This document shows, one piece after another, positions 54,667 through 63,050 of a stretch of 64,000 bases of DNA. Each line of letters starts with the position of its first letter. The first letter of the stretch is position 1. Below the pieces are notes generated by a model. The model was not told where the DNA came from, searched no databases, and saw nothing but the letters and a program-made list of their open reading frames with translations. The position numbers were made by a program, and so were the translations under genes. Source of the DNA: Lachnospiraceae bacterium (GTDB lineage Bacteria; Bacillota; Clostridia; Lachnospirales; Lachnospiraceae); assembly GCA_910573755.1 (NCBI GenBank), contig CAJTBO010000004.1, positions 186,001 through 250,000 on the forward strand, given 5' to 3'.

Positions 54667-55671
54667 TCATCCATGCCATGAGGCCGGCACATAGATCTCT
54701 TCAAACTTTGCGATGGCGTAGCGGTCCGTCATGGCGCTGATATGGTCGCAGACCACCCGCTCCAACGGTTCTCCCCTCTCTAACAGCATCAGCATCTCTC
54801 CTGAAAGCCTGTCTTTATGTTTACAGAAATATCCGAACAGGGTTTCCACCAGCATAACGGCTTTCCCCTCTTCACTCTTCGCTTTCGGGTTTGTATAGAC
54901 ATGTTCAAACATAAACCGCCTGAGCCTCGCCATCGCCTCTGCCACCGGCTCCGACATCACAATACAGTTTTTCTCATAGCTGTTTGAGACAATATCATGG
55001 ATAAAATGATCGATCCATTCTGCGCTGTTATAGCCGATCACCTCTCCGATCTCTTTCGGTACGTCCTCTTCCTTCAGGATGCCTCCCCGGATCGCATCAT
55101 CCATATCATGATGAATATAGGCGATCTTATCGGAGAACCGCACAACCCTGCCTTCCAGCGTGGAAGGATTTCCCTTCGTCTGATGGTGCAGGATACCGTC
55201 CCTTACTTCCACTGTCAGGTTTAATCCCTGTCCGTTTTTTTCCAGAAGTTCCACGGTGCGCACGCTCTGCTCATTGTGCGCAAAGCCTAAGGAACAGACG
55301 TTATTTAAAGCTCTCTCCCCTGCATGGCCGAAGGGCGTATGCCCCAGATCATGCCCCAGCGCGATCGCCTCCACCAGTTCCTCGTTCAAACGAAGCGCCT
55401 TGGCGATGGTTCTGGCGTTTTGGGAAACTTCCAGCGTATGGGTCAGCCTGGTCCTGTAATGGTCTCCTTCCGGCGTTAAGAATACCTGCGTCTTATCCTT
55501 CAGCCTCCGAAAAGATTTGCTATGTAATATCCTGTCCCTGTCACGTTGAAAGACCGGACGGATGTCACATTCCTCTTCCGCTCTGTCCCTGCCTTTTGAG
55601 TCTGTACTGTGGCAGGCATAAGGACTTAATATTTCCGCTTCCCTCTTTTCCAGATTCTCTCGTATCTGCAT
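54667..55671 (-). CDS. dgt: Deoxyguanosinetriphosphate triphosphohydrolase-like protein
   Basis: 334 aa from the ATG at 55671; a TTG at 55686 is possible and AAAGGG lies very close to the ATG, so the start is uncertain. HD-superfamily dNTPase: FRRLKDKTQVF, DHYRTRLTHTLEVSQNARTIA (His), ALGHDLGHTPFGHAGE (HD), FSDKIAYIHHDMDDAI. Hydrolyses dGTP or related dNTPs. First gene of the dnaG-rpoD operon, as usual in Clostridia. Confidence 0.93.
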   Translation of the reverse strand: MQIRENLEKREAEILSPYACHSTDSKGRDRAEEECDIRPVFQRDRDRILHSKSFRRLKDKTQVFLTPEGDHYRTRLTHTLEVSQNARTIAKALRLNEELVEAIALGHDLGHTPFGHAGERALNNVCSLGFAHNEQSVRTVELLEKNGQGLNLTVEVRDGILHHQTKGNPSTLEGRVVRFSDKIAYIHHDMDDAIRGGILKEEDVPKEIGEVIGYNSAEWIDHFIHDIVSNSYEKNCIVMSEPVAEAMARLRRFMFEHVYTNPKAKSEEGKAVMLVETLFGYFCKHKDRLSGEMLMLLERGEPLERVVCDHISAMTDRYAIAKFEEIYVPASWHG

Positions 55672-55686
55672 CCCTTTTACCCGCAA

Positions 55687-55949
55687 TATTTCCCGACTTT
55701 ATCAAAGTCATCTGTTGATCATCGATATCATAACCGTCAATTTGATACCTTCATAAAATATATATTCTGCAAATTTTCTTCATTTCCTTTTTTATTTATG
55801 CATCAAATTTTTTATTTTTTAGACTTTTATATTTTTCACAATTTTGTCACAATTTTCCCTTAACTTTTTTCCCGCTTTGACCGAGAAATATATTACAAGG
55901 ATGTTGTATTCACTGTGTCTATTATTTCACACATAGAAGGAGCTATATT
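55687..55949. other. AT-rich divergent promoter region
   Basis: About 260 nt between dgt (minus) and the 55950 gene (plus), strongly AT-rich around 55750-55860. It must hold promoters for both. TTGACC at about 55876 lies 70 nt before the 55950 start, but no clear -10 at the right distance was seen. No RNA gene or further ORF was found. Confidence 0.4.
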
Positions 55950-56339
55950 ATGTCATTAACAGTTCAGATGAGATCGGAGTACACCAACGATGTTATCACA
56001 AGAAGCATGCAGAAGCTTGGCTCTAACGGCGGCACTGATATGAATAACCTGACAAAGACCATGCTGGGCGGAGGAGGCGATAATACGCTGATCGATTATG
56101 CCGCCATCAAAAACGGCAGTTACGGTAAACTGTTAAAAGCCTACTACAGCGAAGTGGATGACGCCGATACAAAAAAGGCCATAAAAGAGGAAGCCGCAAA
56201 TAAAAAAGCGGAACTGGTACAGGATGCCCTGAGTAAAAAATCCGAAAAATCTTCTACGGATACCACCTATAATGCCATGGCCGATAAGATCAAAAACCTG
56301 TCAGATTCCGTATCCACTCTGTTTAACGAGAGTATTTAA
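55950..56339 (+). CDS. Small hypothetical protein with own terminator
   Basis: 129 aa, start at 55950 with GAAGGAGC 7 nt upstream. Hydrophilic, no signal peptide and no membrane segment. Starts MSLTVQMRSEYTNDVITRSMQKLG, has a Gly-rich stretch (MLGGGGDN, about residue 40), then Lys/Glu/Ala-rich helices and a final amphipathic helix (KIKNLSDSVSTLFNES). The pattern recalls small filament- or spore-associated proteins, but I recognise no family. Monocistronic with a strong terminator, suggesting steady expression. Confidence 0.6.
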   Translation: MSLTVQMRSEYTNDVITRSMQKLGSNGGTDMNNLTKTMLGGGGDNTLIDYAAIKNGSYGKLLKAYYSEVDDADTKKAIKEEAANKKAELVQDALSKKSEKSSTDTTYNAMADKIKNLSDSVSTLFNESI

Positions 56340-56352
56340 AAAATGTACTGCA

Positions 56353-56380
56353 GGCAGCGGAAACCCCGCTGCCTTTTTAT
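56353..56380 (+). terminator. Intrinsic terminator after the 55950 gene
   Basis: GGCAGCGG/CCGCTGCC stem with a 5-nt loop followed by TTTTTATTG. Confidence 0.88.
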
Positions 56381-56406
56381 TGTTTTTCATCGTGGCATGT
56401 CAGCCT

Positions 56407-58182
56407 TCAGACTGGTTCTATATCATTATTCCACTCCTTTAATTGCGATTCATTAATAATATTGGAGACAGAACCAGTACAAATATTATTCCACACTTCA
56501 ACATTTTCAAATATGTAATCCTCTCTATCTCCTTCTATTATATAACCTTTAGATGAATTATCATGAATTTTCGTATTTTTCATAATCATACTCGATTCTT
56601 GAAGGTTCACTATACTTTCAATCGTATCCCTGCAATTATAAATTTCAAGATCATCAATTATACCCGCCACATTCCTCATGCGAATTGCACTATGAATACA
56701 ATGATATATTTTACAACCCGAAATTGTAATATTGCCATTTTCATATAATATACCATACATCCCACAGTTAAATAATCTCAAATTACGTAATTGGATATCA
56801 GTACAATTTTCAAATCGAAGCGCAGCCCCTCTATAAAATTCTTGTTCCGGCAAATGTCCCAACGCAATATTCTCCAATACGAGATGTGAACACTCTTTGA
56901 ATACAATAACATTTGCACAATATGCAGATGTAACAATTTCTGTTCCTTTTCCACTAATAAATAAATGATTCACTCCGGATATCACTAATTCTCTTCCATC
57001 ATAAACTTCATTAAGCGAAATATGCTTTGACCCGCATGCCCCCTCTAAAACATTATATCTCTTAGCACATAATTCCAGATACATATTATCAGACATATTT
57101 TCGCAAAAATCCGTCATATTGTCACATATAATTTTTCTATAACTTTCTATATTAACATGTTCCTGCTCTTCTGCTTTTTCCGGATCATTTTCTCTAAAAT
57201 GAAATGCTTTTCTATACTTAGGTATCTTATCAATATATTCACATAGACACTTAAAAATATATGTTACCGATTGTGCATATGAAGTATCATTATTATGCTC
57301 CCATGCAAGATAATTAACCTGCATTTCATCTTCCTGTAATTCCCTATCCCCCCATCCTGCGGTTTTATCCCAAGCCCATTCATAAAACTGTAATACGCTA
57401 TCCTGATCCGATAGCGGTTCATCTGAGCGAACTTGCATAATTCCTACAGTTGCGGATTTTCCCCGTTTCGTTTTTAATCTTTCTATTCTTCTGACTAACG
57501 GCCCCCTATTATAGTCTTCAAAAATCATCACAGCATATGTAAAAATACAAATATCCCTGTTTTCTCTGTTCACATCAAATAATTCATGATATTTACCATA
57601 AAAAACTATAAACTTGTGAATTATGTACTGCGATATCTGTCCTTTTGTCAATACATCATCCTGCTTGACTTTTTTATCAAATATTTGTTTGATAAATTGA
57701 AACAAAATAATGATTATTGCAAACCACAATTCCTCCCTTAATTCATAGGCCTGAATAAAAAGAACTTTCTCCTTTACAAAAAAATAATTTTTCAAGAATA
57801 AAGCAAGCCCTATTCCGGCTAAAGCCATTCCAGATTCATATTTAGGTGAATACATCTCTTTCCTGCGCAGTATTAAACAAATCAAAATTAATCTATATGC
57901 AAAAAAAGACACTACATAAAATACAATAAACTCTTTTACCCAAAAATATTCATACTGATCCGCAAGCATAAAGATAAACACCATAAATACATTCGGAATG
58001 CATATATTCATTAAAATATTTGTAGTCATTGGCATTCTTCGATCATCAGAAAATGTAAATACCGCATAGTTGGATTCCTCACTGCCAATGCTGCTCAGCA
58101 TACTGCCTGCCCACGATACGATATGCTGCGTGACTATTGCCAATACTATCAAACTAAATATACTTAACCATTGATCCACCAT
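56407..58182 (-). CDS. Polytopic membrane protein with right-handed beta-helix domain
   Basis: 591 aa, markedly AT-rich against its neighbours. The N-terminal third has about five membrane segments (about residues 5-25, 55-75, 85-105, 122-140, 152-172). A middle soluble region (about 190-330) contains MIFEDYNRG and, 20 residues on, VGIMQV, spaced like the catalytic Glu and the GLMQ motif of lytic transglycosylases. Residues about 395-580 are beta-helix coils (for example LVLENIALG, IQLRNLRLFNCGMYGILYENGNITISGCKIYHC). No named family was recognised. No partner gene; it looks like an isolated acquired gene. Confidence 0.65.
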   Translation of the reverse strand: MVDQWLSIFSLIVLAIVTQHIVSWAGSMLSSIGSEESNYAVFTFSDDRRMPMTTNILMNICIPNVFMVFIFMLADQYEYFWVKEFIVFYVVSFFAYRLILICLILRRKEMYSPKYESGMALAGIGLALFLKNYFFVKEKVLFIQAYELREELWFAIIIILFQFIKQIFDKKVKQDDVLTKGQISQYIIHKFIVFYGKYHELFDVNRENRDICIFTYAVMIFEDYNRGPLVRRIERLKTKRGKSATVGIMQVRSDEPLSDQDSVLQFYEWAWDKTAGWGDRELQEDEMQVNYLAWEHNNDTSYAQSVTYIFKCLCEYIDKIPKYRKAFHFRENDPEKAEEQEHVNIESYRKIICDNMTDFCENMSDNMYLELCAKRYNVLEGACGSKHISLNEVYDGRELVISGVNHLFISGKGTEIVTSAYCANVIVFKECSHLVLENIALGHLPEQEFYRGAALRFENCTDIQLRNLRLFNCGMYGILYENGNITISGCKIYHCIHSAIRMRNVAGIIDDLEIYNCRDTIESIVNLQESSMIMKNTKIHDNSSKGYIIEGDREDYIFENVEVWNNICTGSVSNIINESQLKEWNNDIEPV

Positions 58183-58487
58183 CTTTCACCCCCTCAGAAA
58201 ATCTGCTTTTTTATGTTTTTCCAATGCAGTAATTATTGCTCCCTTTAAATCATTACTCATGCTCATAGCAGTTTCTAACAATATCATTCTCTTTTGCCAC
58301 TTTCTTCACTATCTGTTTTAGTATAAGTACATTATATAACAATCCACAAATAAATTCACCATATTATATACAATCAAAATGCTTCCGCGTCTCCTTTGGC
58401 AAATACCTCATTTTATAGCAGTTTTTCTTTTGATTCAATTGAATGGCAGAACCGTTACTTTTTATCATAAATCCTTACGACAATCTA
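58183..58487. other. AT-rich interval, nothing recognised
   Basis: About 300 nt between the 56407 gene (minus, promoter expected here) and the PII promoter. No ORF with a ribosome-binding site, tRNA or clear hairpin was found. Confidence 0.4.
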
Positions 58488-58516
58488 TTGCATTTTCCGC
58501 CGTTTTCTATTACTAT
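58488..58516 (+). promoter_or_regulatory. Promoter of the PII-like gene
   Basis: TTGCAT (58488-58493) and TACTAT (58511-58516) with 17-nt spacing, about 130 nt before the start codon, leaving a leader long enough for the two stem-loops that follow. Confidence 0.55.
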
Positions 58517-58530
58517 TGAAGATACTGCGG

Positions 58531-58608
58531 CAAATGAAAGAAAAAGAGTAAACGTTTCAGAAATCTTTCATTTGCAGGTTTGTGTCCGCGCTGCATCCGC
58601 AAACCTGC
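58531..58608 (+). promoter_or_regulatory. Two adjacent stem-loops in the PII leader
   Basis: CAAATGAAAG (58531-58540) pairs perfectly with CTTTCATTTG (58565-58574), and GCAGGTTTG (58574-58582) pairs perfectly with CAAACCTGC (58600-58608). Neither has a following T-run. The arrangement suggests a structured leader RNA or tandem operator sites; it matches no riboswitch class I can name. Confidence 0.5.
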
Positions 58609-58644
58609 GACATGTGGAAAGCAGCGCAGAAACGAGGGAAATTC

Positions 58645-58986
58645 ATGAAGAAAATAGAAGTGATCATCCGCCCCGAAAAACTTGAGGCTTTAAAAAAGAT
58701 ACTGACAAAAAATGAGTACAGCGGTATGACCGTGCTTTCCGCCATGGGATGCGGCCATCAGGAGGGATTTGACAATCCGGAATTTGAAAAACTCGGTCTG
58801 GAGGTAAACCTTCTTCCCAAGCTTTATGTAATGACTGTAGTCTGGGATGAGGATCTGGAGGATATCCTGTCCGAGATCGTGGATACCCTGTCCACCGGCA
58901 ATGTCGGTGACGGTAAAGTATTTATTTCCGATATCGATGACGTTATGCGCATCCGTACCGGAGAAAGAGGCAGACAGGTACTGTAA
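58645..58986 (+). CDS. PII family nitrogen regulatory protein with atypical T-loop
   Basis: 113 aa from the ATG at 58645 (GAGGGAAA upstream); the frame opens at 58582 but the longer form is not needed. PII fold: MKKIEVIIRPEKLEALKKIL, MTVLSAMGCGHQEG, LLPKLYVMTVVWDEDLEDIL, TGNVGDGKVFISDIDDVMRIRTGERG (B- and C-loop motifs, conserved). The T-loop reads GFDNPEFEKLGLEV and lacks the uridylylated Tyr of the YRG motif. It probably senses ATP/ADP/2-oxoglutarate. No amtB or glnA is adjacent; potA follows 145 nt on. Confidence 0.9.
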   Translation: MKKIEVIIRPEKLEALKKILTKNEYSGMTVLSAMGCGHQEGFDNPEFEKLGLEVNLLPKLYVMTVVWDEDLEDILSEIVDTLSTGNVGDGKVFISDIDDVMRIRTGERGRQVL

Positions 58987-58990
58987 CATT

Positions 58991-59104
58991 GTGAGCTACG
59001 CTCACATTGCGGGATTCGCTCCGCGGACCCGATACTCCGGAACACTTTTCTGCATTTTAAGACAGTGGGCATGCCCACATTGCGGGATTCGCTCCGCGGA
59101 CCCG
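58991..59104 (+). repeat. Duplicated 29-bp repeat, each copy with a hairpin in front
   Basis: Identical 29-bp copies at 59003-59031 and 59076-59104 (containing GCGGGATTCGCTCCGCGGAC). Each is preceded by a perfect small stem: GTGAGC-TAC-GCTCAC (58991-59005) and GTGGGC-AT-GCCCAC (59065-59078). They sit between the PII gene and potA. Could be a REP-like element or a regulatory RNA; no T-runs. Confidence 0.8.
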
Positions 59105-59131
59105 GTTTCATTGGAGGTATTTACAAAAGGA

Positions 59132-60307
59132 ATGATAAAAACTGACAGAGAACCCATCGTAAGACTGTCCGGTGTGACAAAGGACTTTGGGAAAAGTGAA
59201 GTCTTAAAACATATTGACCTGGACGTGTACGAAGGTGAATTTCTGACCCTGCTGGGTCCCTCCGGCTGCGGAAAGACCACTACGCTCCGCATTATCGCCG
59301 GTTTTGAAACGCCGTCCCGGGGATGCGTCTATTTAGAGCAGGCGGATGTGACCGCCCTCGCTCCCTATAAGCGCAACGTCAACACGGTTTTTCAGAGTTA
59401 TGCGCTCTTTCCCCATATGAACGTTTTTGACAATGTGGCTTTCGGGCTTGTGGAAAAGAAAGTACCGAAACCTGAGATCAAAGAGCGGGTGGAAAAGATG
59501 CTGGATCTGGTACAGCTGAAAAACTTCGGCAAGCGAAAACCCCACCAGATGTCCGGCGGTCAGCGCCAGAGAGTAGCTATCGCAAGGGCTCTAGTCAATA
59601 ACCCGAAAGTGCTGCTTTTAGATGAACCCTTAGGGGCTCTGGATCTGAAGCTGCGCAAACAGATGCAGATGGAATTAAAGCACCTGCAAAAACAGCTCGG
59701 CATTACCTTTGTCTACGTGACCCATGATCAGGAGGAAGCCCTGACCATGAGCGACCGCATTGCTGTTATGAACAATGGTGTCATCGAACAGATCGGGACC
59801 GCACAGGAAATCTATGAACGCCCGAAGACGAAGTTTGTCGCCAGCTTTATCGGAGAATCCAATATTATAGAAGCTTCCGTCACAGGCTTTGACGGCGGCC
59901 TGATCGAACTGACCGCCGAAAACGGCGTTGTCCACGGAAGAGGCTCCGGATTTGTGCAGGACGAGATGATCTATATCTCCATCCGTCCCGAAAATACCAG
60001 ATATTCTTTTGAACCTGTGGAGAATTTCCGTTTAAGGGGTATCGTGAAAGAACATATTTATGTAGGCTCCATCATCAAGACCGTGGTGGCGCTGCCAAAC
60101 GGGCAGAGGCTCCGGTTAAACCAGCACCCCCACAGCGAACTTCCCGCTATCGGCTCTGCCGTCACGGTGTACTGGGATATGGATAAAGCCGTGATCATGC
60201 ATACCGCGGAAGATACTCTGTATGATCTGATCGAAGATGCGCTGCTCAATCGCCCCGACCTCGCCGTAAAGCAGGGCCGACGCGCCGAAGGCGGCAAATC
60301 ATTCTGA
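59132..60307 (+). CDS. potA: Spermidine/putrescine ABC transporter ATP-binding protein
   Basis: 391 aa from the ATG at 59132 (GGAGG 16 nt and AAAAGGA directly upstream). Walker A GPSGCGKTT (about residues 41-49), signature MSGGQRQRVAIARAL, Walker B LLLDEPLGALDLKLR, H-loop VTHDQEEAL, followed by a TOBE domain (SIRPENTRYSFEPVENFRLRGIVKEHIYVGS). It energises polyamine import with PotBC. The extra 25 C-terminal residues are charged. Confidence 0.93.
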   Translation: MIKTDREPIVRLSGVTKDFGKSEVLKHIDLDVYEGEFLTLLGPSGCGKTTTLRIIAGFETPSRGCVYLEQADVTALAPYKRNVNTVFQSYALFPHMNVFDNVAFGLVEKKVPKPEIKERVEKMLDLVQLKNFGKRKPHQMSGGQRQRVAIARALVNNPKVLLLDEPLGALDLKLRKQMQMELKHLQKQLGITFVYVTHDQEEALTMSDRIAVMNNGVIEQIGTAQEIYERPKTKFVASFIGESNIIEASVTGFDGGLIELTAENGVVHGRGSGFVQDEMIYISIRPENTRYSFEPVENFRLRGIVKEHIYVGSIIKTVVALPNGQRLRLNQHPHSELPAIGSAVTVYWDMDKAVIMHTAEDTLYDLIEDALLNRPDLAVKQGRRAEGGKSF

Positions 60308-60324
60308 AAAAACAGGAAACAGCC

Positions 60325-61215
60325 ATGAAAATTTTGAGACAGAAACATTTTGAAAAAACATCTGATACCAACAAAGGACACAGGGGGGAAATATTCTCCC
60401 TTGTGGGCCCGCTTTTTTTGTGGATGCTGCTTTTTCTGGCGCTGCCCCTTGTATACGTGATCATTATCAGCTTTCTGGAAAAGGGCATTTACGGCGGCGT
60501 ACAGATGATATTTACACTGGAAAATTATACCGCCCTCTGGAATCCCACTTACGGGAAAGTGATCTGGCGCTCCATTGTACTGGCTTTCTGGACCAGCCTG
60601 ATCTGCCTGCTCATCTCCTACCCGTTCGCCTTTATTTTATCGAAGTTCAGCAAAAAATATCAGGGATTCTGCATCCTGCTGATCATGCTGCCCTTCTGGA
60701 TCAACCAGCTGATCCGCTTGAACGGATGGAGCAATATTCTGCGGGATTCCGGCACTATCAACACGATCCTGTTAAAACTCGGTATCATTTCCGAGCCGAT
60801 CACAATGATGTACACAGACGGCGCCACCCTGTTCGGTATGGTATATGCACTCCTGCCCTTTATGGTGCTGCCCCTGAACAACTCCATTTCCAAGCTGGAT
60901 TACTCTCTGATTGAAGCCGCCCACGATCTCGGCGCCTCCCGGATCAGCACCTTTTTCCGCATTATCCTGCCGCTGACGCTGCCCGGTATTTTTGCCGGCA
61001 CGATCCAGGTATTTATTCCGAGCCTGGACGCTTTTTACATTGCGGACGTTATGGGCGGCGGCAACTCCACGCTGCTCGGCAACCTGATCAAGGATCAGTT
61101 CATGGCAGCCAGAAACTGGCCCTCCGGCGCCGCTTTCTCGGTGATATTGATACTCTTTACCCTGATCGTGCTGAAATGCTATACCAAAGTGGGAAATCTG
61201 GAGGATCTGGCGTAA
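60325..61215 (+). CDS. potB: Spermidine/putrescine ABC transporter permease PotB
   Basis: 296 aa, six membrane segments. The binding-protein-dependent permease EAA loop is DYSLIEAAHDLGASRISTFFRIILPLTLPGI (about residues 190-220). Start at 60325, 17 nt after potA. Typical PotB features include LLFLALPLVYVIIISF near the N-terminus and SFIPSLDAFYIADVMGGG-like sequence after the EAA loop. Confidence 0.92.
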   Translation: MKILRQKHFEKTSDTNKGHRGEIFSLVGPLFLWMLLFLALPLVYVIIISFLEKGIYGGVQMIFTLENYTALWNPTYGKVIWRSIVLAFWTSLICLLISYPFAFILSKFSKKYQGFCILLIMLPFWINQLIRLNGWSNILRDSGTINTILLKLGIISEPITMMYTDGATLFGMVYALLPFMVLPLNNSISKLDYSLIEAAHDLGASRISTFFRIILPLTLPGIFAGTIQVFIPSLDAFYIADVMGGGNSTLLGNLIKDQFMAARNWPSGAAFSVILILFTLIVLKCYTKVGNLEDLA

Positions 61216-61335
61216 TGTGCATAAGTTATCAAATAAGATAACTGTATTCTCCGGATCATAAGCGCAGGGCCTGCCGGATAATACAGTTCACCTGCCGGAT
61301 ATGTAGGCTGCCGCCAGTATAAGGAGACGATTTCA
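61216..61335 (+). other. potB-potC spacer with palindrome and short duplication
   Basis: 120 nt. AGTTATC (61224-61230) and GATAACT (61237-61243) form a perfect stem; further on CTGCCGGATA occurs twice within about 35 nt. Such a long spacer inside a pot operon is unusual. AAGGAGACG just before potC is its ribosome-binding site. Confidence 0.4.
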
Positions 61336-62136
61336 ATGAAAAGAAAAGAAAAAAAACAGCTCGGCACATTCTCTTATCTTTATGCCGGACTGATCTATCT
61401 GTTTTTATACCTGCCGATCTTTATGGTGGTCGGCTACTCCTTTAATACCAACGATAATAACCTGGTCTTTAAAGGCTTTACCCTGCACTGGTACGGCGCC
61501 ATGTTCAGCAACAGATCCCTTATGAGTTCCCTGCTTCTGACACTGGAACTGGCTCTTATCAGTACGCTGATCTCCGTTGTGCTGGGTACGCTCGCTGCCA
61601 TCGGCATGCACCGCTATGATTTTAAGTTCAAAAAAACACTGGACAATATGCTCTATGTTCCCATCGTGATCCCGGAACTGGTCATCGGTATCGCATCCCT
61701 TGCCACGTTCACGATGCTGAACATCACCCTCAGCTTCTGGACGCTGGTAATCGCCCATGTGACCTTCTGCGTTCCCTTTGTGATCATTACCCTGCGGGCA
61801 AGGATTGCCGGTTTCGACAAATCCATCGAAGAGGCGGCTATGGATCTCGGCGCAGGCCCGCTCCGCACTCTGCGGCGCGTGACGATCCCGATGCTGATGC
61901 CGGGCATTATTTCCGGCGCCCTTTTATCCATCACACTCTCTCTCGATGACGTAATCATCAGCTACTTCGTGACCGGCGCAGGGGATACCACGCTGCCCAT
62001 CAAAGTCTACGGCATGGCAAGGGGCAAGATCTCCACGGAAGTCTACGCCCTGTTTACCCTGATGATCGTTGTCACGATAGCGCTTTATCTGCTTTATATG
62101 GGGATACGGGCGGCGACGGCAAAAAGGCAGCGTTAA
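61336..62136 (+). CDS. potC: Spermidine/putrescine ABC transporter permease PotC
   Basis: 266 aa, six membrane segments; starts after AAGGAGA. EAA loop IEEAAMDLGAGPLRTLRRVTIPMLMPGII (about residues 168-196) and the PotC-type SLDDVIISYFVTGAGDTTLPIKVYGMARG. With PotB it forms the translocation channel. potD, which usually follows, is missing: the next gene is on the opposite strand. Confidence 0.92.
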   Translation: MKRKEKKQLGTFSYLYAGLIYLFLYLPIFMVVGYSFNTNDNNLVFKGFTLHWYGAMFSNRSLMSSLLLTLELALISTLISVVLGTLAAIGMHRYDFKFKKTLDNMLYVPIVIPELVIGIASLATFTMLNITLSFWTLVIAHVTFCVPFVIITLRARIAGFDKSIEEAAMDLGAGPLRTLRRVTIPMLMPGIISGALLSITLSLDDVIISYFVTGAGDTTLPIKVYGMARGKISTEVYALFTLMIVVTIALYLLYMGIRAATAKRQR

Positions 62137-62181
62137 CCCCCGCCCTTGGCCCCCTCTGATCCATTCAAATACTTTCCGGTC

Positions 62182-62592
62182 TTACGGATGGTTCCCGGTC
62201 TCATAACACCATCCGGCAATATCGGAGATCAGTTCCGCCGGGACCGTCCCGCTGTAAGGAAGCTGTATGGTTCCCTTGCTGGTCTTGTAATCTTTCAGAC
62301 GTTCGGAAAACTCCCGGACAGCTTCCGGTCCCGGGTACAGGCCCACATGGTTCCTGAAACCGGCAAACTGGATAATATTATGCTTCTTCCAATAAGTCGG
62401 CATACTCCATGATATCCGTTCCTCCGCCTCCGGCAGCGCCGCACGCAGCACACCCCTTACCTCTTTCAGATACCGCCGTATCTCCTCCGGCTGCGCGGCA
62501 ATGTATTCCTCAATTGTTTCCGGTGCCTTCCCGCAGTAATGACTCTGTTCCCTTCTCTTAAAAGTGCGCCCGCACTTCGGACATGTCCACAT
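62182..62592 (-). CDS. DUF1801 protein with N-terminal zinc ribbon
   Basis: 136 aa from the ATG at 62592 (GGAGGGATGGAAG upstream). Residues 1-20 are a short zinc motif (CPKCGRTFKRREQSHYC). The rest is a DUF1801/YdhG-like domain: YIAAQPEEIRRYLKEVRGVLRAALPEAEERISWSMPTYW, FAGFRNHVGLYPG, TSKGTIQLPY. The family includes Fra/YdhG 'iron chaperone' proteins, but no function is firm. The zinc ribbon is not part of most family members. Confidence 0.85.
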   Translation of the reverse strand: MWTCPKCGRTFKRREQSHYCGKAPETIEEYIAAQPEEIRRYLKEVRGVLRAALPEAEERISWSMPTYWKKHNIIQFAGFRNHVGLYPGPEAVREFSERLKDYKTSKGTIQLPYSGTVPAELISDIAGWCYETGNHP

Positions 62593-62986
62593 CTTCCATC
62601 CCTCCTGCCTCATTCCCGTTCCCCGGATGTCACTAAAGCCGTCCCCGGATGTTTCCCTATCCCGGAGCGTATTACCTTCTCAGCTTTTTCTTCTGATCTC
62701 ATCTTTGATAACAACCCCCATTATACAGCATATCCCCGGCTAATGTAACGCATTTTCTAAGAACTTATCAAAAACCGGACATTGCGGGAATGCGCATAAC
62801 AGGCTATGGAATCCCCTTATCTTTCCTGAATTTTACAAATTCCTGAATTTGCTTTATGATATTGCATTATCACCCACAATCCGTTAAGATATACATGCCT
62901 GCAAAACGTTAAAATAACAGAAGGATAATACGGCTGCCCCGCTGCCCGCACCGATCGGGATATACCTGAATGTTAAAATGCGTTGC
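62593..62986. other. Intergenic region, no gene seen
   Basis: About 390 nt between the DUF1801 gene and the HTH promoter. It holds no ORF with a ribosome-binding site. The 62760-62940 part contains AT-rich stretches and the promoter of the DUF1801 gene is expected near 62600-62750. Confidence 0.4.
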
Positions 62987-63015
62987 TTGCAGCAACGGGA
63001 AATTCTCCATATAAT
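62987..63015 (+). promoter_or_regulatory. Promoter of the HTH regulator
   Basis: TTGCAG (62987-62992) and a perfect TATAAT (63010-63015) with 17-nt spacing, 36 nt upstream of the start codon. Confidence 0.75.
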
Positions 63016-63050
63016 TATGGCAAAGACCAAGAAAAAGGAGGTTATCACGA

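Noticed and set aside
56407-58182. Assignment as a pectate lyase
   Set aside because: The beta-helix repeats are present but no pectate lyase catalytic residues are seen, and the membrane domain does not fit a secreted enzyme.
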